From contig JAJTCM010000001.1 of assembly GCA_021325675.1 (NCBI GenBank), positions 62,001 to 126,000 on the forward strand: a DNA stretch of 64,000 nucleotides. The letters are read 5' to 3'. Made by a program: the position numbers and the translations under genes. Source of the DNA: Crocinitomicaceae bacterium. GTDB lineage: Bacteria > Bacteroidota > Bacteroidia > Flavobacteriales_D > Crocinitomicaceae. Below are positions 1 through 8,073 of this stretch, one piece after another; the first letter of the stretch is position 1; every line of letters begins with the position of its first letter. Under the pieces are notes generated by a model that made no database searches, was not told the origin of the DNA, and saw nothing but the letters and a program-made list of their open reading frames with translations.

Positions 1-495
1 CTGAAGATTTTACTCAGTGAGGGTTTGAATGTGCCGTTCAGGCTTCGTTTTGTAGGCGGCGATTTTGGCTGGCAAGTCAACAAAGATTTCAGGGAAGAGC
101 TGCAGCAAATAGCAAAAGCGGACGGTTTGGAACAATATGTTGTTTTCGACGGGCCTTCCGATACTATTTTCGAAGAAATAAAAAAAGCGGATATCATGCT
201 GAACTTTTCCGAATCGGAGTCCTTGTCGCGCGTAACGATGGAAGCTTTGTATTACCGCATCCCGCTGATTGCAACCGACGTGGGCGGAACCAATGAAATG
301 ATCGAAGACGGTTTTAACGGTTTCCTGGTGGAGAAAGGCAATGTGCAGCAAATGGCTGAAAAAATAAAGCAGCTGATGCTTTCCCCGGAAAAAAGATTTT
401 ATTTTTACCGCAATAATGAAAATCTGATTGCATCGAAGTTCTCCCAGGAAAAAATCAGGGAACAGCTGAAGACAATTTATAAAAGCATTTCATGA
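1..495 (+). CDS. Glycosyltransferase, GT4 family (5' end outside the window)
   Basis: The frame is open from base 1, so only the C-terminal part (164 codons) is present and the real start lies upstream; the TTG at 25 is not needed as a start. The visible part is the nucleotide-sugar-binding half of a GT-B fold GT4 transferase: an ADIMLNFSESESLSRVTME segment with the E-x7-E type motif, followed by a segment of the kind PLIATDVGGTNEMIEDG and NGFLV, which normally contacts the donor sugar nucleotide. Family knowledge says such enzymes add a sugar from an NDP-sugar to a growing surface glycan on the cytoplasmic side of the membrane. The stop overlaps the next start by 4 bases (ATGA), so the two are translationally coupled. 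Donor and acceptor cannot be told from sequence. Confidence 0.85.
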   Translation: MKILLSEGLNVPFRLRFVGGDFGWQVNKDFREELQQIAKADGLEQYVVFDGPSDTIFEEIKKADIMLNFSESESLSRVTMEALYYRIPLIATDVGGTNEMIEDGFNGFLVEKGNVQQMAEKIKQLMLSPEKRFYFYRNNENLIASKFSQEKIREQLKTIYKSIS

Positions 496-1568
496 AGAAG
501 ATCCTGTTTCTGAACCCTTACCCGGAGAACGTTGCCCCAAGCCAGCGCCTGAAATTTGAGCAATACTACCCGGTTTTTGAATCGGAAGGCTTCATCCTGG
601 ATAAAAAAGCGTTCATTTCGGAAGATTTTTGGCAGATCGTCTACAAAAAAGGCATGTTCGGCCGCAAGATTTTATACACCATCCTGGCGTATTTTCGCCG
701 TTTTTTCCAGCTGTTTACGATCCGCAAATACGATGTTGTTTATGTGCACCTGTGGGTAACGCCTTACGGGCCGCCGGTATTTGAGTTTTTCGTGTGCCTT
801 TTGGCTAAAAAAGTGGTGTACGACATCGACGATCTTATTTTTACAGGCCACACGAGCCGGGTGAATAAATTCTTTAAGTTCCTGAAAGGCAAAAACAAGA
901 TGATTTACCTGATGAAGCATGCAGATCACGTCATTACCTGCACGCCTTTCCTCGATACTTTTGTCAGAAAATACAACCAGCATACAACGGATATTTCCAG
1001 CACGGTAGATACAGCTGCCCGTTACCTTCCCACGGAAAATAAGGGAAATAAACCGGTCATAATCGGGTGGAGCGGGAGCCACAGCACTTCGCGCTACCTG
1101 CATTTGCTGGATGAAGCTTTACAAATGCTGGCGAAAGAAACCGATTTTGAGCTCGTAGTGATGGGCGACAGCTCTTTTGCAATCGAAGGCGTCCGGGTTA
1201 AAGCGATGGAGTGGCGGGAAAATATCGAAATGGATACTCTCAGAACCTTTGATATTGGCTTGTATCCCTTGCCTTACGAAGAATGGGTACTCGGGAAAAG
1301 CGGCTTGAAAGCAATCCAGTACATGGCTTTGGGAATTCCGACCGTAGCAACGGATGTAGGCACGATTCACCGGATCATTGAACACGAAAAGAACGGTTTT
1401 CTCGTAGCTGACAATCAAGCCGGATTATGGAAAGAATACCTTTTGAAGCTTATCGGGGACCATCAGCTGAGAGAGGAAATGGGCAAGCTCGCCCGCCGGA
1501 AAATTGTAGCCGAATATTCCATCGAAGCGAATAAAGATAAGTACCTGGACGTGTTCAGGGCGCTTTGA
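492..1568 (+). CDS. Glycosyltransferase, GT4-like
   Basis: 358 residues. The N-terminal half has a GT-B-like pattern (KILFLNPYPENVAPSQR, then VYDIDDLIF) and the C-terminal half carries the GT4-type donor site: GWSGSHSTSRYL, the segment IGLYPLPYEEWVLGKSGLKAI, then MALGIPTVATDVGTI and NGFLV. It overlaps the upstream glycosyltransferase by 4 bases, so the two are probably co-transcribed and work on the same polysaccharide or lipid-linked oligosaccharide. No signal peptide or clear membrane helix; it is expected to be a cytosolic or peripheral membrane enzyme. Substrate unknown. Confidence 0.85.
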   Translation: MKKILFLNPYPENVAPSQRLKFEQYYPVFESEGFILDKKAFISEDFWQIVYKKGMFGRKILYTILAYFRRFFQLFTIRKYDVVYVHLWVTPYGPPVFEFFVCLLAKKVVYDIDDLIFTGHTSRVNKFFKFLKGKNKMIYLMKHADHVITCTPFLDTFVRKYNQHTTDISSTVDTAARYLPTENKGNKPVIIGWSGSHSTSRYLHLLDEALQMLAKETDFELVVMGDSSFAIEGVRVKAMEWRENIEMDTLRTFDIGLYPLPYEEWVLGKSGLKAIQYMALGIPTVATDVGTIHRIIEHEKNGFLVADNQAGLWKEYLLKLIGDHQLREEMGKLARRKIVAEYSIEANKDKYLDVFRAL

Positions 1569-1572
1569 TTTT

Positions 1573-1617
1573 AACCATATAAGAGCTTTAAGATATTTTT
1601 GCTTAATATGGTTCAAA
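1573..1617. repeat. Palindromic intergenic element, AACCATAT type (copy 1)
   Basis: Left arm AACCATATAAG (1573-1583) pairs with right arm CTTAATATGGTT (1602-1613), followed by CAAA. It lies directly after the stop of the upstream glycosyltransferase gene. The same arms occur at 22803-22935, further apart. It may act as a transcription terminator or be a non-autonomous mobile palindrome; a U-tract after the arm is absent, although a short A-run follows. Confidence 0.6.
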
Positions 1618-1747
1618 AAACTCATTTGTAAACAGATCGTTTACCTTATTTTACATTTTACCATTGTAACTTTAACTAAAATTAACGTTAAAATCGAGGG
1701 CTTAAATGCCCGCAAAAACTATTTTTACCCCGAACAAATTGAAAAAG

Positions 1748-3016
1748 ATGAAGCATTACTTACTCGCCCTGTTTTTATTAATTCTCTCTTCTTTCCAGGC
1801 ACAAACAATGCCTAAAACCCAAAAATCGCTGGCTGTCTTTTTGGATTGTTCCAACGGTGGCGAATGCTTTTTGGATTTCATCCGCCAGGAGCTGAACATC
1901 CTTACTTTTGTGCGTGACCGGACAGACGCTGACGTACAGGTTTTAATTGCCAACCAGTACAATTCCAATGGCGGCGCAGTGAGTAATCTCATGCTGATCG
2001 GGCGGAAGCATTTCGAGCCTTTGTCTGACACGGTAAGCTATTACATCGACCCGAACCTGACGGAAGACGAGAAGCGTCACCTGCTAGCCACCCAGCTCAA
2101 GAGCGCCCTGTTTCCTTTCCTGAAGCTGACGGACATCGGCAAGGATATCCAGATTATTCTTCCATCGCGTGAAGGCGCCGTGAGCGACAGCCTGGTGAAA
2201 GATCCCTGGAACTACTGGGTTTTCCAGCTGGGTGTGAACGGCTATTCGGACGGAAATGAAAATTACTTCAACATGAGCGGATCGGGTTATTTTTCCATGA
2301 ACCGCGAAACCGAAAAATCCAGGACGGGCGTTTATTTCAACGTCAATGCTTCCCGCCAGGAATACAAAGATAACGGAGAGACCTATAGCTATGATTTTAA
2401 GAATTATTACGGCGAGCTGAACCATGCCGTGAAACTGAACCAGCATTTTGCAGCCGGGATTTCCAGTTTTTATACCAATTCGCTTTACAGCAATTACAGA
2501 CACAGGATTTCCGTGCAGCCGAGGTTCGAATACAGTATTTTTCCCTACAAGGATTTCACGACGAAACGCCTGATCCTCGGGGTAGATATTGGCCCGCAGT
2601 ACCAGGAATATATTGATACGACGATCTACCTGAAGGACAAGGAGCTGTTGATGCAGCAAAGTTTTTCCCTGATTTCGTCCTTTACCAAGCCGTGGGGAAG
2701 CATCAATGTAGGTTTTTTCTGGAGCAATTATTTCCACGATTTTTCAAAAAACCAGTTCAGCGTCAACGGTGCGATCTCAACCCGTTTGTTCAAAGGATTA
2801 AACCTGGCAATCTGGGGCAATTATTCCTTTGTTCACGACCAGATCAACATCCGGAAAGGCGATATTTCAGTTGACCAGCTCCTGGTAAAAAACAAAGAGC
2901 TTCTCTCCAGTTATAATTTCAATATCGGGATGGGATTGAGCTATCGTTTCGGAAGCAAAAACAACAACCAGGTTTTTCCGTCTTTCAAAGGCCTGAGCTA
3001 CTCGGTCAATTTATGA
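1748..3016 (+). CDS. Exported beta-barrel-like protein, unknown function
   Basis: 422 residues from the chosen ATG at 1748, which starts a clear signal peptide (MKHYLLALFLLILSSFQAQ, cleavage after Gln-Ala-Gln as is usual in Bacteroidota). The ATG at 1706 is in frame but would put a charged 14-residue leader before the signal peptide. Residues about 20-145 form a soluble domain with a cysteine pair (DCSNGGEC). The rest is rich in alternating aromatic and polar strands (NYFNMSGSGYFSMN, FNVNASRQEY, NFNIGMGLSYRFG), as in outer-membrane barrels, and the chain ends in an aromatic-rich strand. It follows glycosyltransferase genes, so a role at the outer membrane in glycan biology is possible but not shown. 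I do not recognise the family. Confidence 0.75.
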   Translation: MKHYLLALFLLILSSFQAQTMPKTQKSLAVFLDCSNGGECFLDFIRQELNILTFVRDRTDADVQVLIANQYNSNGGAVSNLMLIGRKHFEPLSDTVSYYIDPNLTEDEKRHLLATQLKSALFPFLKLTDIGKDIQIILPSREGAVSDSLVKDPWNYWVFQLGVNGYSDGNENYFNMSGSGYFSMNRETEKSRTGVYFNVNASRQEYKDNGETYSYDFKNYYGELNHAVKLNQHFAAGISSFYTNSLYSNYRHRISVQPRFEYSIFPYKDFTTKRLILGVDIGPQYQEYIDTTIYLKDKELLMQQSFSLISSFTKPWGSINVGFFWSNYFHDFSKNQFSVNGAISTRLFKGLNLAIWGNYSFVHDQINIRKGDISVDQLLVKNKELLSSYNFNIGMGLSYRFGSKNNNQVFPSFKGLSYSVNL

Positions 3017-3120
3017 TCGTCGGATTTTTTTTCAGGGAGATAGGAATCCTTGTGAGAAGGGTTTAAGGCTGAATGTTTATGCAGTTTTTTGTTAAAAAAC
3101 AGGGGCTTTTGCCTGATAAT

Positions 3121-3152
3121 TTGATGAATAACTAAAAAAAATGTATATTTGC
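3121..3152 (+). promoter_or_regulatory. Bacteroidota-type promoter ahead of the 3169-7041 gene set
   Basis: TTG at 3121-3123 and TATATTTGC at 3144-3152, with a 20-base gap; the -7 match to TAnnTTTG is exact. The predicted transcript would start about 10 bases before the small gene at 3169 and could carry all four packed genes. Confidence 0.55.
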
Positions 3153-3168
3153 CCACTTCTGAAAGATT

Positions 3169-3339
3169 ATGCACATTCCATTATATATCGACCCGGGAAC
3201 CGGTAGCCTGCTTTTACAGATGCTCCTTGGCGCTGTTGCAGCGGTAGTTTTATTTTATAAACGTATTCTTTATTATTTTTATAAAATCTTCAATAAAAAG
3301 AAATTGGAGGAAAAAATTAACAATGACGATGAAGACTGA
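3169..3339 (+). CDS. Small membrane protein with YIDPGTGS motif
   Basis: 56 codons. The N-terminus reads MHIPLYIDPGTGSLLLQML, followed by one hydrophobic helix (about residues 14-31, LLLQMLLGAVAAVVLFY) and a basic then acidic tail ending NNDDED. The short YIDPGTGS-plus-helix protein is a recurrent but uncharacterised type that I associate with surface-polysaccharide and sulfatase-like genes. It sits just downstream of an exact -7 element and its 3' end overlaps the following methyltransferase start (3323), which argues for a real, translationally coupled first gene. Expected to be an inner-membrane protein with a cytosolic tail. Function unknown. Confidence 0.7.
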   Translation: MHIPLYIDPGTGSLLLQMLLGAVAAVVLFYKRILYYFYKIFNKKKLEEKINNDDED

Positions 3340-4696
3340 ACAATCGTCTTTTCGGGACCGCGACGGCTTTATTTTTTACCAGGATGATGAAGTTTACAGG
3401 GCGATCCTCCCGAGTTACTACGAAGACTACTCCCTACTAAAAGATTCCGGTCTTTTGCACGAATTGACTGACAAACATTTGCTTGTGGGTCATGAAGAGT
3501 GTGAGAATTTCACGGATTTGGGCGATATTAAGCTCATCAAACCGCAAAAAATCCCGTTCATTTCTTACCCTTACGAATGGTCTTTCCACCAATTGAAAAG
3601 GGCGGCTTTGCTTACGCTGGATATCCAGTTGGCGAGCCTGCAGCGCGGAATGAGCCTGAAAGATGCCACAGCGTTCAATGTACAATTTCTCAACGGCAAA
3701 CCGATTTTTATCGATACGCTTTCATTTGAGAGATATAAAGAAGGTGAGCCGTGGCAGGCTTATAAGCAATTTTGCCAGCATTTCCTTGCTCCGCTTGTGA
3801 TGCAGGTATACGGCGTAGACGAGCTGAACAAGATCCAGCAGGTGTATATCGACGGTCTTCCGCTTGATCTCGCAGTGAAAGCCCTGCCATTCCGCAGCCG
3901 TTTGAACCTCAGTATTTACCCGCACATACATTTGAATGCCAAATATGAGCGCAAATACAAAGGGGATACGAAAATTAAGGACAAGAAAATCGCGCTCAGC
4001 AAAGAGAAGCTTGTTCAAATCATCAATCACCTGAAAGTCATGGTTTCCAGCTTCAAGCTGCCGAAATCAAAAACCAACTGGACGGATTATTACCAGGAAT
4101 TTTCCTACAATGACTCCAATATCCAGGAGAAAAAAGACTTTGTGCGCGAAATTGCTGAGGCCCTTAAGCCGGCTGCAATCGTAGATTCAGGCTCCAATAC
4201 AGGTGTTTTTTCTGAAATCTGCTCGCCGTATGCACAGCAGGTTATTTCCTTTGATTTTGATGCTTCCGTGATCCACAACCAATGTAAGAACATCGCGAAA
4301 AAGAAGCTCACGAACATCCTGCCGCTGATCGTCGACATGATTAATCCAACTCCGGCAATCGGCTGGGGCAACGAGGAACGCAAATCCTTCGTTGAGCGCC
4401 TTCCGCAGGACGCTGTAACCTTGTCCCTTGCGCTGATCCATCACCTGGTGCTGTCGAATAACCTCACGTTTGAAAAAATAGCTGAGTTTTACGCCCGCTT
4501 TTCCAAAAACCTCGTGATCGAGTTTGTGCCCAAAGATGATATTCAATCCCAAAGATTGCTCGTAACCAAGCGCGATATCTTTGCGGATTATACGCTGGAA
4601 CATTTCCAGTCCGTATTTGAAAAATACTATAAATTAATCCGTAAAAAGGAATTGTCAGGTTCCAAACGTATTTTATACCATTTTGAAAGACTGTAA
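3323..4696 (+). CDS. Class I SAM-dependent methyltransferase (NoeA-like)
   Basis: 457 residues. The SAM-binding motif I is VDSGSNTGVFSE (from about residue 287), followed by the acidic strand end VISFDFDAS and a motif near DAVTLSLALIHHLVLSNNLTF. The N-terminal 270 residues are a family-specific extension; proteins of this architecture are often annotated as nodulation protein NoeA-like methyltransferases, and this assignment is from memory. The start could be 3323 or the second ATG at 3329; a GGAGG at 3306-3310, 12 bases before 3323, is unusual for this phylum and slightly favours 3323. It overlaps the small membrane gene upstream and abuts the sulfatase-like gene (stop 4696, next start 4697). 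Probably methylates a sugar or another surface-glycan group. Confidence 0.8.
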   Translation: MTMKTEQSSFRDRDGFIFYQDDEVYRAILPSYYEDYSLLKDSGLLHELTDKHLLVGHEECENFTDLGDIKLIKPQKIPFISYPYEWSFHQLKRAALLTLDIQLASLQRGMSLKDATAFNVQFLNGKPIFIDTLSFERYKEGEPWQAYKQFCQHFLAPLVMQVYGVDELNKIQQVYIDGLPLDLAVKALPFRSRLNLSIYPHIHLNAKYERKYKGDTKIKDKKIALSKEKLVQIINHLKVMVSSFKLPKSKTNWTDYYQEFSYNDSNIQEKKDFVREIAEALKPAAIVDSGSNTGVFSEICSPYAQQVISFDFDASVIHNQCKNIAKKKLTNILPLIVDMINPTPAIGWGNEERKSFVERLPQDAVTLSLALIHHLVLSNNLTFEKIAEFYARFSKNLVIEFVPKDDIQSQRLLVTKRDIFADYTLEHFQSVFEKYYKLIRKKELSGSKRILYHFERL

Positions 4697-6130
4697 ATGA
4701 AAGCTGTAAAAGATTTACTGAAGCGTTTGCCGTTTCATCCTTTTTTATTCCTGCCTTATGTGATTTTTTTCACCATAACGAAGAACTATAAGGATATCAG
4801 CCTTTATATGTCCGTCAGGCCGCTGGTAATCGGTTTGGTCTGCACGCTCATTTTATTTTTCCTCATCAAGCTTTTCCTCAAAGAAAATGTCAAGACAGCC
4901 ATCATGACTTCCATTGTGCTGCTCTTTTTCTCGACTTACGGCGTTCGCTATGATATGCTCGAAGACATTTATTATGCCGGCTACTGGCCTTTCAAGCATA
5001 TTCACCGTTTCCTGGTAGCTTTTGACATGATCCTCGTGACGCTCATTTTTTTCCGGTTCAGAAAGCTGCAAAAGAAATTGTCGGGGCTCAACGCTTTTAT
5101 GAATGTCACGCTGATTTTCCTGATTTCATACAACATGTTTATTTGCCTGTACAATTACAGCCAGATGAAAAGCCACGGGGATGTAACGGTTGAGAATTCT
5201 TCTTCAAAGGAATATCCGAACATTTATTATTTCATCCTGGATGGTTACGCCAATAACATTACCCTCAAAAAGCATTACAATTTCGATAATAAAAAGTTCC
5301 TGTCTTACCTGAAATATGCAGGCTTTTATGTGCAGGATACATCTTACTCCAATTTTTACGGTACCAACCTCTCGCTGGGTTCCACGCTGAATATGGATTA
5401 CGGGACCAAAAAAGTGATTTACGACAACACAGTCTTTGAAACGCTCAAGAAAAACGGTTATCACATCAACGTCATCAAATCCGGGTATACGGTTACGGCT
5501 AACTTCAAAGATGTTGACAACCTGTTTCAGCCGGAAGGAATGAATGAGCTGGAACGGACTTTGCTTGAGCATACTATTCTGCGCCTGGACGATATTATTG
5601 GCGGAGCGGTTTACGGCAGGCTCAAAAGCCAGATGAGCTCCATCGACCTGTTTATCACCAAAAAGAAAAACCAGTTTACTTTTGTGCATATCGTTGCACC
5701 GCACCCGCCTTACGTTTTCAACCGGGACGGTAAAAAGACCTTCAATATCAACAAGAGTGTAAACAACTGGGAGCCAAAGGAAAAATACCTTGATCAGCTG
5801 ATTTATGTTTCCAGGGTGATAAAAGGTAAAATCAAAAAAATCAAGGCCGTAGATCCGGATGCGATCATCATTCTCCAGTCCGACCACGGGCCTTACATCA
5901 CGTCCAAAAAGAAAGAGGAAGTCTTTGAATCCCGCGCCCTGATCCTGAATGCGGTCTATGGCCCGGAGGAGCTCAAAAAAGAGTTCCGTAAAACAAATTC
6001 AAGCGTGAACACCTTTATTCATGTCTTCAATTATCTGTTCGATTCCAAAATTCCGCTCAGTTCCGACGAGCTGGCCGGGAAGGAAGAGTTTATGAACAGT
6101 GTAACTTTTAAGAATAAATTACTGAAATGA
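4697..6130 (+). CDS. Membrane-anchored sulfatase-like (alkaline phosphatase superfamily) protein
   Basis: 477 residues. The first 150 or so hold about five membrane helices; the rest is a periplasmic domain of the sulfatase / phosphoglycerol-transferase superfamily. Visible landmarks: IYYFILDGYAN with the first metal Asp at residue 182, a conserved HIVAPHPPYVFN segment (about residues 331-342) and the C-terminal metal site QSDHGPY (about residues 394-400). There is no sulfatase CxPxR signature; a Thr or Ser near SYSNFYGTNLSLGS would be the candidate nucleophile. The family usually transfers or removes phosphate, phosphoethanolamine, phosphoglycerol or sulfate groups on envelope molecules. It is packed between the methyltransferase and the epimerase (4-base overlap ATGA with the latter), implying one glycan-modification unit. 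Confidence 0.8.
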   Translation: MKAVKDLLKRLPFHPFLFLPYVIFFTITKNYKDISLYMSVRPLVIGLVCTLILFFLIKLFLKENVKTAIMTSIVLLFFSTYGVRYDMLEDIYYAGYWPFKHIHRFLVAFDMILVTLIFFRFRKLQKKLSGLNAFMNVTLIFLISYNMFICLYNYSQMKSHGDVTVENSSSKEYPNIYYFILDGYANNITLKKHYNFDNKKFLSYLKYAGFYVQDTSYSNFYGTNLSLGSTLNMDYGTKKVIYDNTVFETLKKNGYHINVIKSGYTVTANFKDVDNLFQPEGMNELERTLLEHTILRLDDIIGGAVYGRLKSQMSSIDLFITKKKNQFTFVHIVAPHPPYVFNRDGKKTFNINKSVNNWEPKEKYLDQLIYVSRVIKGKIKKIKAVDPDAIIILQSDHGPYITSKKKEEVFESRALILNAVYGPEELKKEFRKTNSSVNTFIHVFNYLFDSKIPLSSDELAGKEEFMNSVTFKNKLLK

Positions 6131-7041
6131 GAATATTGATTACGGGTGGCGCAGGCTTTGTGCCAAGCTCAACAGCAGATAAATTACTGGAAAACCCGGA
6201 GGTGAAAATTGTCCTCGCGGATAACTTCCTCACGGGGTTGAAAGCAAACATTCCGGACCATCCGAATTGTACTTTCATTGAATGTGACGTAAATGATCAC
6301 GACCAGCTGAAAGTGATTTTCGACACGTATCAATTTGACTATGTATTTCATTACGCTGCGGTTGTTGGTGTAAAACGTACGCTGGCACAGCCAATTGACG
6401 TGCTCCATGATATCCAGGGAATCAAAAATGTCCTTGAATTTTCCCGTAAGCAACAGGTGAAACGCGTATTTTTTTCGTCCTCATCAGAAGTTTACGGCGA
6501 GCCTGTGCATTTGCCCCAAAACGAAGAGATTACGCCTTTGAATTCCCGTTTGCCTTATGCCATTGTGAAAAATGTCGGCGAATCCTATTTCCGTTCCTAT
6601 TTCCAGGTTTACGGTTTGAAATACACGATTTTCAGGTTTTTCAACACATACGGACCGAAGCAAAGCCCGGATTTCGTCATGTCGAAATTCATCCAGTCCG
6701 CCCTGAAAGGGGAAGACATTACCATTTACGGCGACGGAAACCAAACGAGGACGTTCTGCTACATCAATGATAACGTAGAAGCTTGTTTGAATACGTTGCA
6801 CGATGACCGCTTTGCAAATGACGTGTTCAACATCGGGAATGATAAAATTACCACCATCCTCGAATTGGCGAGCACGGTGATCCGCTTAACAGGATCCAGC
6901 TCAAAAATTGTACATTTACCGGCGCTTCCGGAAGGTGACATGACCCGCCGTCAGCCGGATATCACGAAAATGAAACAATTGCTCAACAGGGACCTCGTTT
7001 CTTTGGACGAAGGCATCCTGAAAGTTTTAGAGGCGTATTGA
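6127..7041 (+). CDS. NAD-dependent sugar-nucleotide epimerase/dehydratase
   Basis: 304 residues, extended short-chain dehydrogenase fold. The N-terminal nucleotide-binding motif reads TGGAGFVPSS where most family members have GGAGFIGS: the third glycine is replaced by proline. The catalytic part is intact: SSSSEVYG, then Y144-A-I-V-K148 (YxxxK), and the RFFNTYGPKQ and GDGNQTRTFCYINDNV segments used for substrate binding. Family members interconvert NDP-sugars (UDP-glucose 4-epimerase, UDP-glucuronate decarboxylase, dTDP-glucose dehydratase types); which one cannot be settled. It is the last gene of the packed unit, sharing ATGA with the upstream gene. Confidence 0.85.
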   Translation: MRILITGGAGFVPSSTADKLLENPEVKIVLADNFLTGLKANIPDHPNCTFIECDVNDHDQLKVIFDTYQFDYVFHYAAVVGVKRTLAQPIDVLHDIQGIKNVLEFSRKQQVKRVFFSSSSEVYGEPVHLPQNEEITPLNSRLPYAIVKNVGESYFRSYFQVYGLKYTIFRFFNTYGPKQSPDFVMSKFIQSALKGEDITIYGDGNQTRTFCYINDNVEACLNTLHDDRFANDVFNIGNDKITTILELASTVIRLTGSSSKIVHLPALPEGDMTRRQPDITKMKQLLNRDLVSLDEGILKVLEAY

Positions 7042-7060
7042 TTCCATATCATGTCCGCAG

Positions 7061-7104
7061 CTGATCTAAATCAGTTCAGGTTCGCAAATTTCTTCTTATT
7101 TTTG
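7061..7104 (+). promoter_or_regulatory. Promoter with Crp/Fnr-like box ahead of the nitronate monooxygenase-like gene
   Basis: CTGAT-CTAA-ATCAG (7061-7074) is an inverted repeat of the Crp/Fnr half-site type TGAT-N4-ATCA, centred at 7067.5. A -7 element TATTTTTG lies at 7097-7104. The centre-to-(-7) distance is 29.5, exactly as at the promoters before 47136 and 48263, putting the box near -42, the class II activator position. No TTG is seen at the normal -33 place. A weaker TGAT-N5-ATCA (7039-7051) lies about 22 bases further upstream but overlaps the preceding stop codon. Confidence 0.55.
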
Positions 7105-7125
7105 CTATCTTAGTTAAGTGAAAAT

Positions 7126-8073
7126 ATGCAAAACCGGATTACCGAATTATTTAAAATTAAATACCCGATTGTGCAGGCCGGTATGATCTGGTGCTCCGGA
7201 TGGGAGCTTGCAAGCGCCGTTTCCAACGCCGGCGGATTAGGGATTATCGGCTCAGGCTCGATGTACCCTCAGGTTCTCGATGAGCACCTCCGTAAATGCA
7301 AAGAGGCAACCGATAAGCCTTTCGCAGTCAACCTGCCCATGCTTTATCCCGATATCGACAAGCACGTAGAAACGATCATCCGTCACCAGGTACCGATTGT
7401 ATTTACTTCTGCCGGAAACCCGAAAACCTGGACGAAAAAGCTCCAGGAAAACGGCATTACGGTCGTTCACGTAGTTTCCAGCGTGAAATTTGCACTCAAG
7501 GCCCAGGAAGCGGGTGTTGATGCTGTTGTTGCCGAAGGATTTGAAGCCGGGGGACACAATGGCCGCGATGAAACAACAACTTTTTGTCTCATTCCTATGG
7601 TGGCGCGTGAGATTAAAATCCCGCTGATCGCTGCCGGGGGGATCGGTACAGGCCGCGGTATGCTGGCGGCGATGAACCTCGGCGCTGACGGTGTACAGAT
7701 CGGGAGCCGTTTCGTGGCATCCCATGAATCCAGCGCCCACGATAAATTCAAGCAAATGGTTTTGGATTCCGGTGAAGGCGATACTTTGCTGACCTTGAAA
7801 GAGCTGACGCCGGTGCGCTTGCTTAAAAACCCGTTTTTTGACCAGGTAATGGCTGCCTACGGGCGCGACGCCAGTACGGAAGAGTTGCATGAGCTTTTAG
7901 GGCGTGGCCGGGCAAAAAGGGGTATGTTTGAAGGCGACCTTGAAGAAGGAGAGCTGGAAATCGGCCAGGTTTCAGGTATGATTGACGAAATCAAGCCGGC
8001 TGCCGCCATTATCGGGGAAATAATCAATGAATTTCATACTGCGAGAAACGAACAGGATAAATTTCAATTTTAA
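7126..8073 (+). CDS. Nitronate monooxygenase family FMN enzyme (2-nitropropane dioxygenase-like)
   Basis: 315 residues, a TIM-barrel FMN protein. Visible motifs: YPIVQAGMIWCSGWELASAVSNAGGLG at the N-terminus, AEGFEAGGHNG with the likely catalytic His144, IPLIAAGGIGTGRG and GADGVQIGSRF (FMN phosphate binding). The family oxidises alkyl nitronates; related FabK enoyl-ACP reductases share the fold, so enoyl reductase activity is the main alternative. The Crp/Fnr-like box in front would fit a gene responding to low oxygen or nitrogen oxides, but that link is inference. The M16 peptidase gene starts on the base after its stop. Confidence 0.85.
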   Translation: MQNRITELFKIKYPIVQAGMIWCSGWELASAVSNAGGLGIIGSGSMYPQVLDEHLRKCKEATDKPFAVNLPMLYPDIDKHVETIIRHQVPIVFTSAGNPKTWTKKLQENGITVVHVVSSVKFALKAQEAGVDAVVAEGFEAGGHNGRDETTTFCLIPMVAREIKIPLIAAGGIGTGRGMLAAMNLGADGVQIGSRFVASHESSAHDKFKQMVLDSGEGDTLLTLKELTPVRLLKNPFFDQVMAAYGRDASTEELHELLGRGRAKRGMFEGDLEEGELEIGQVSGMIDEIKPAAAIIGEIINEFHTARNEQDKFQF

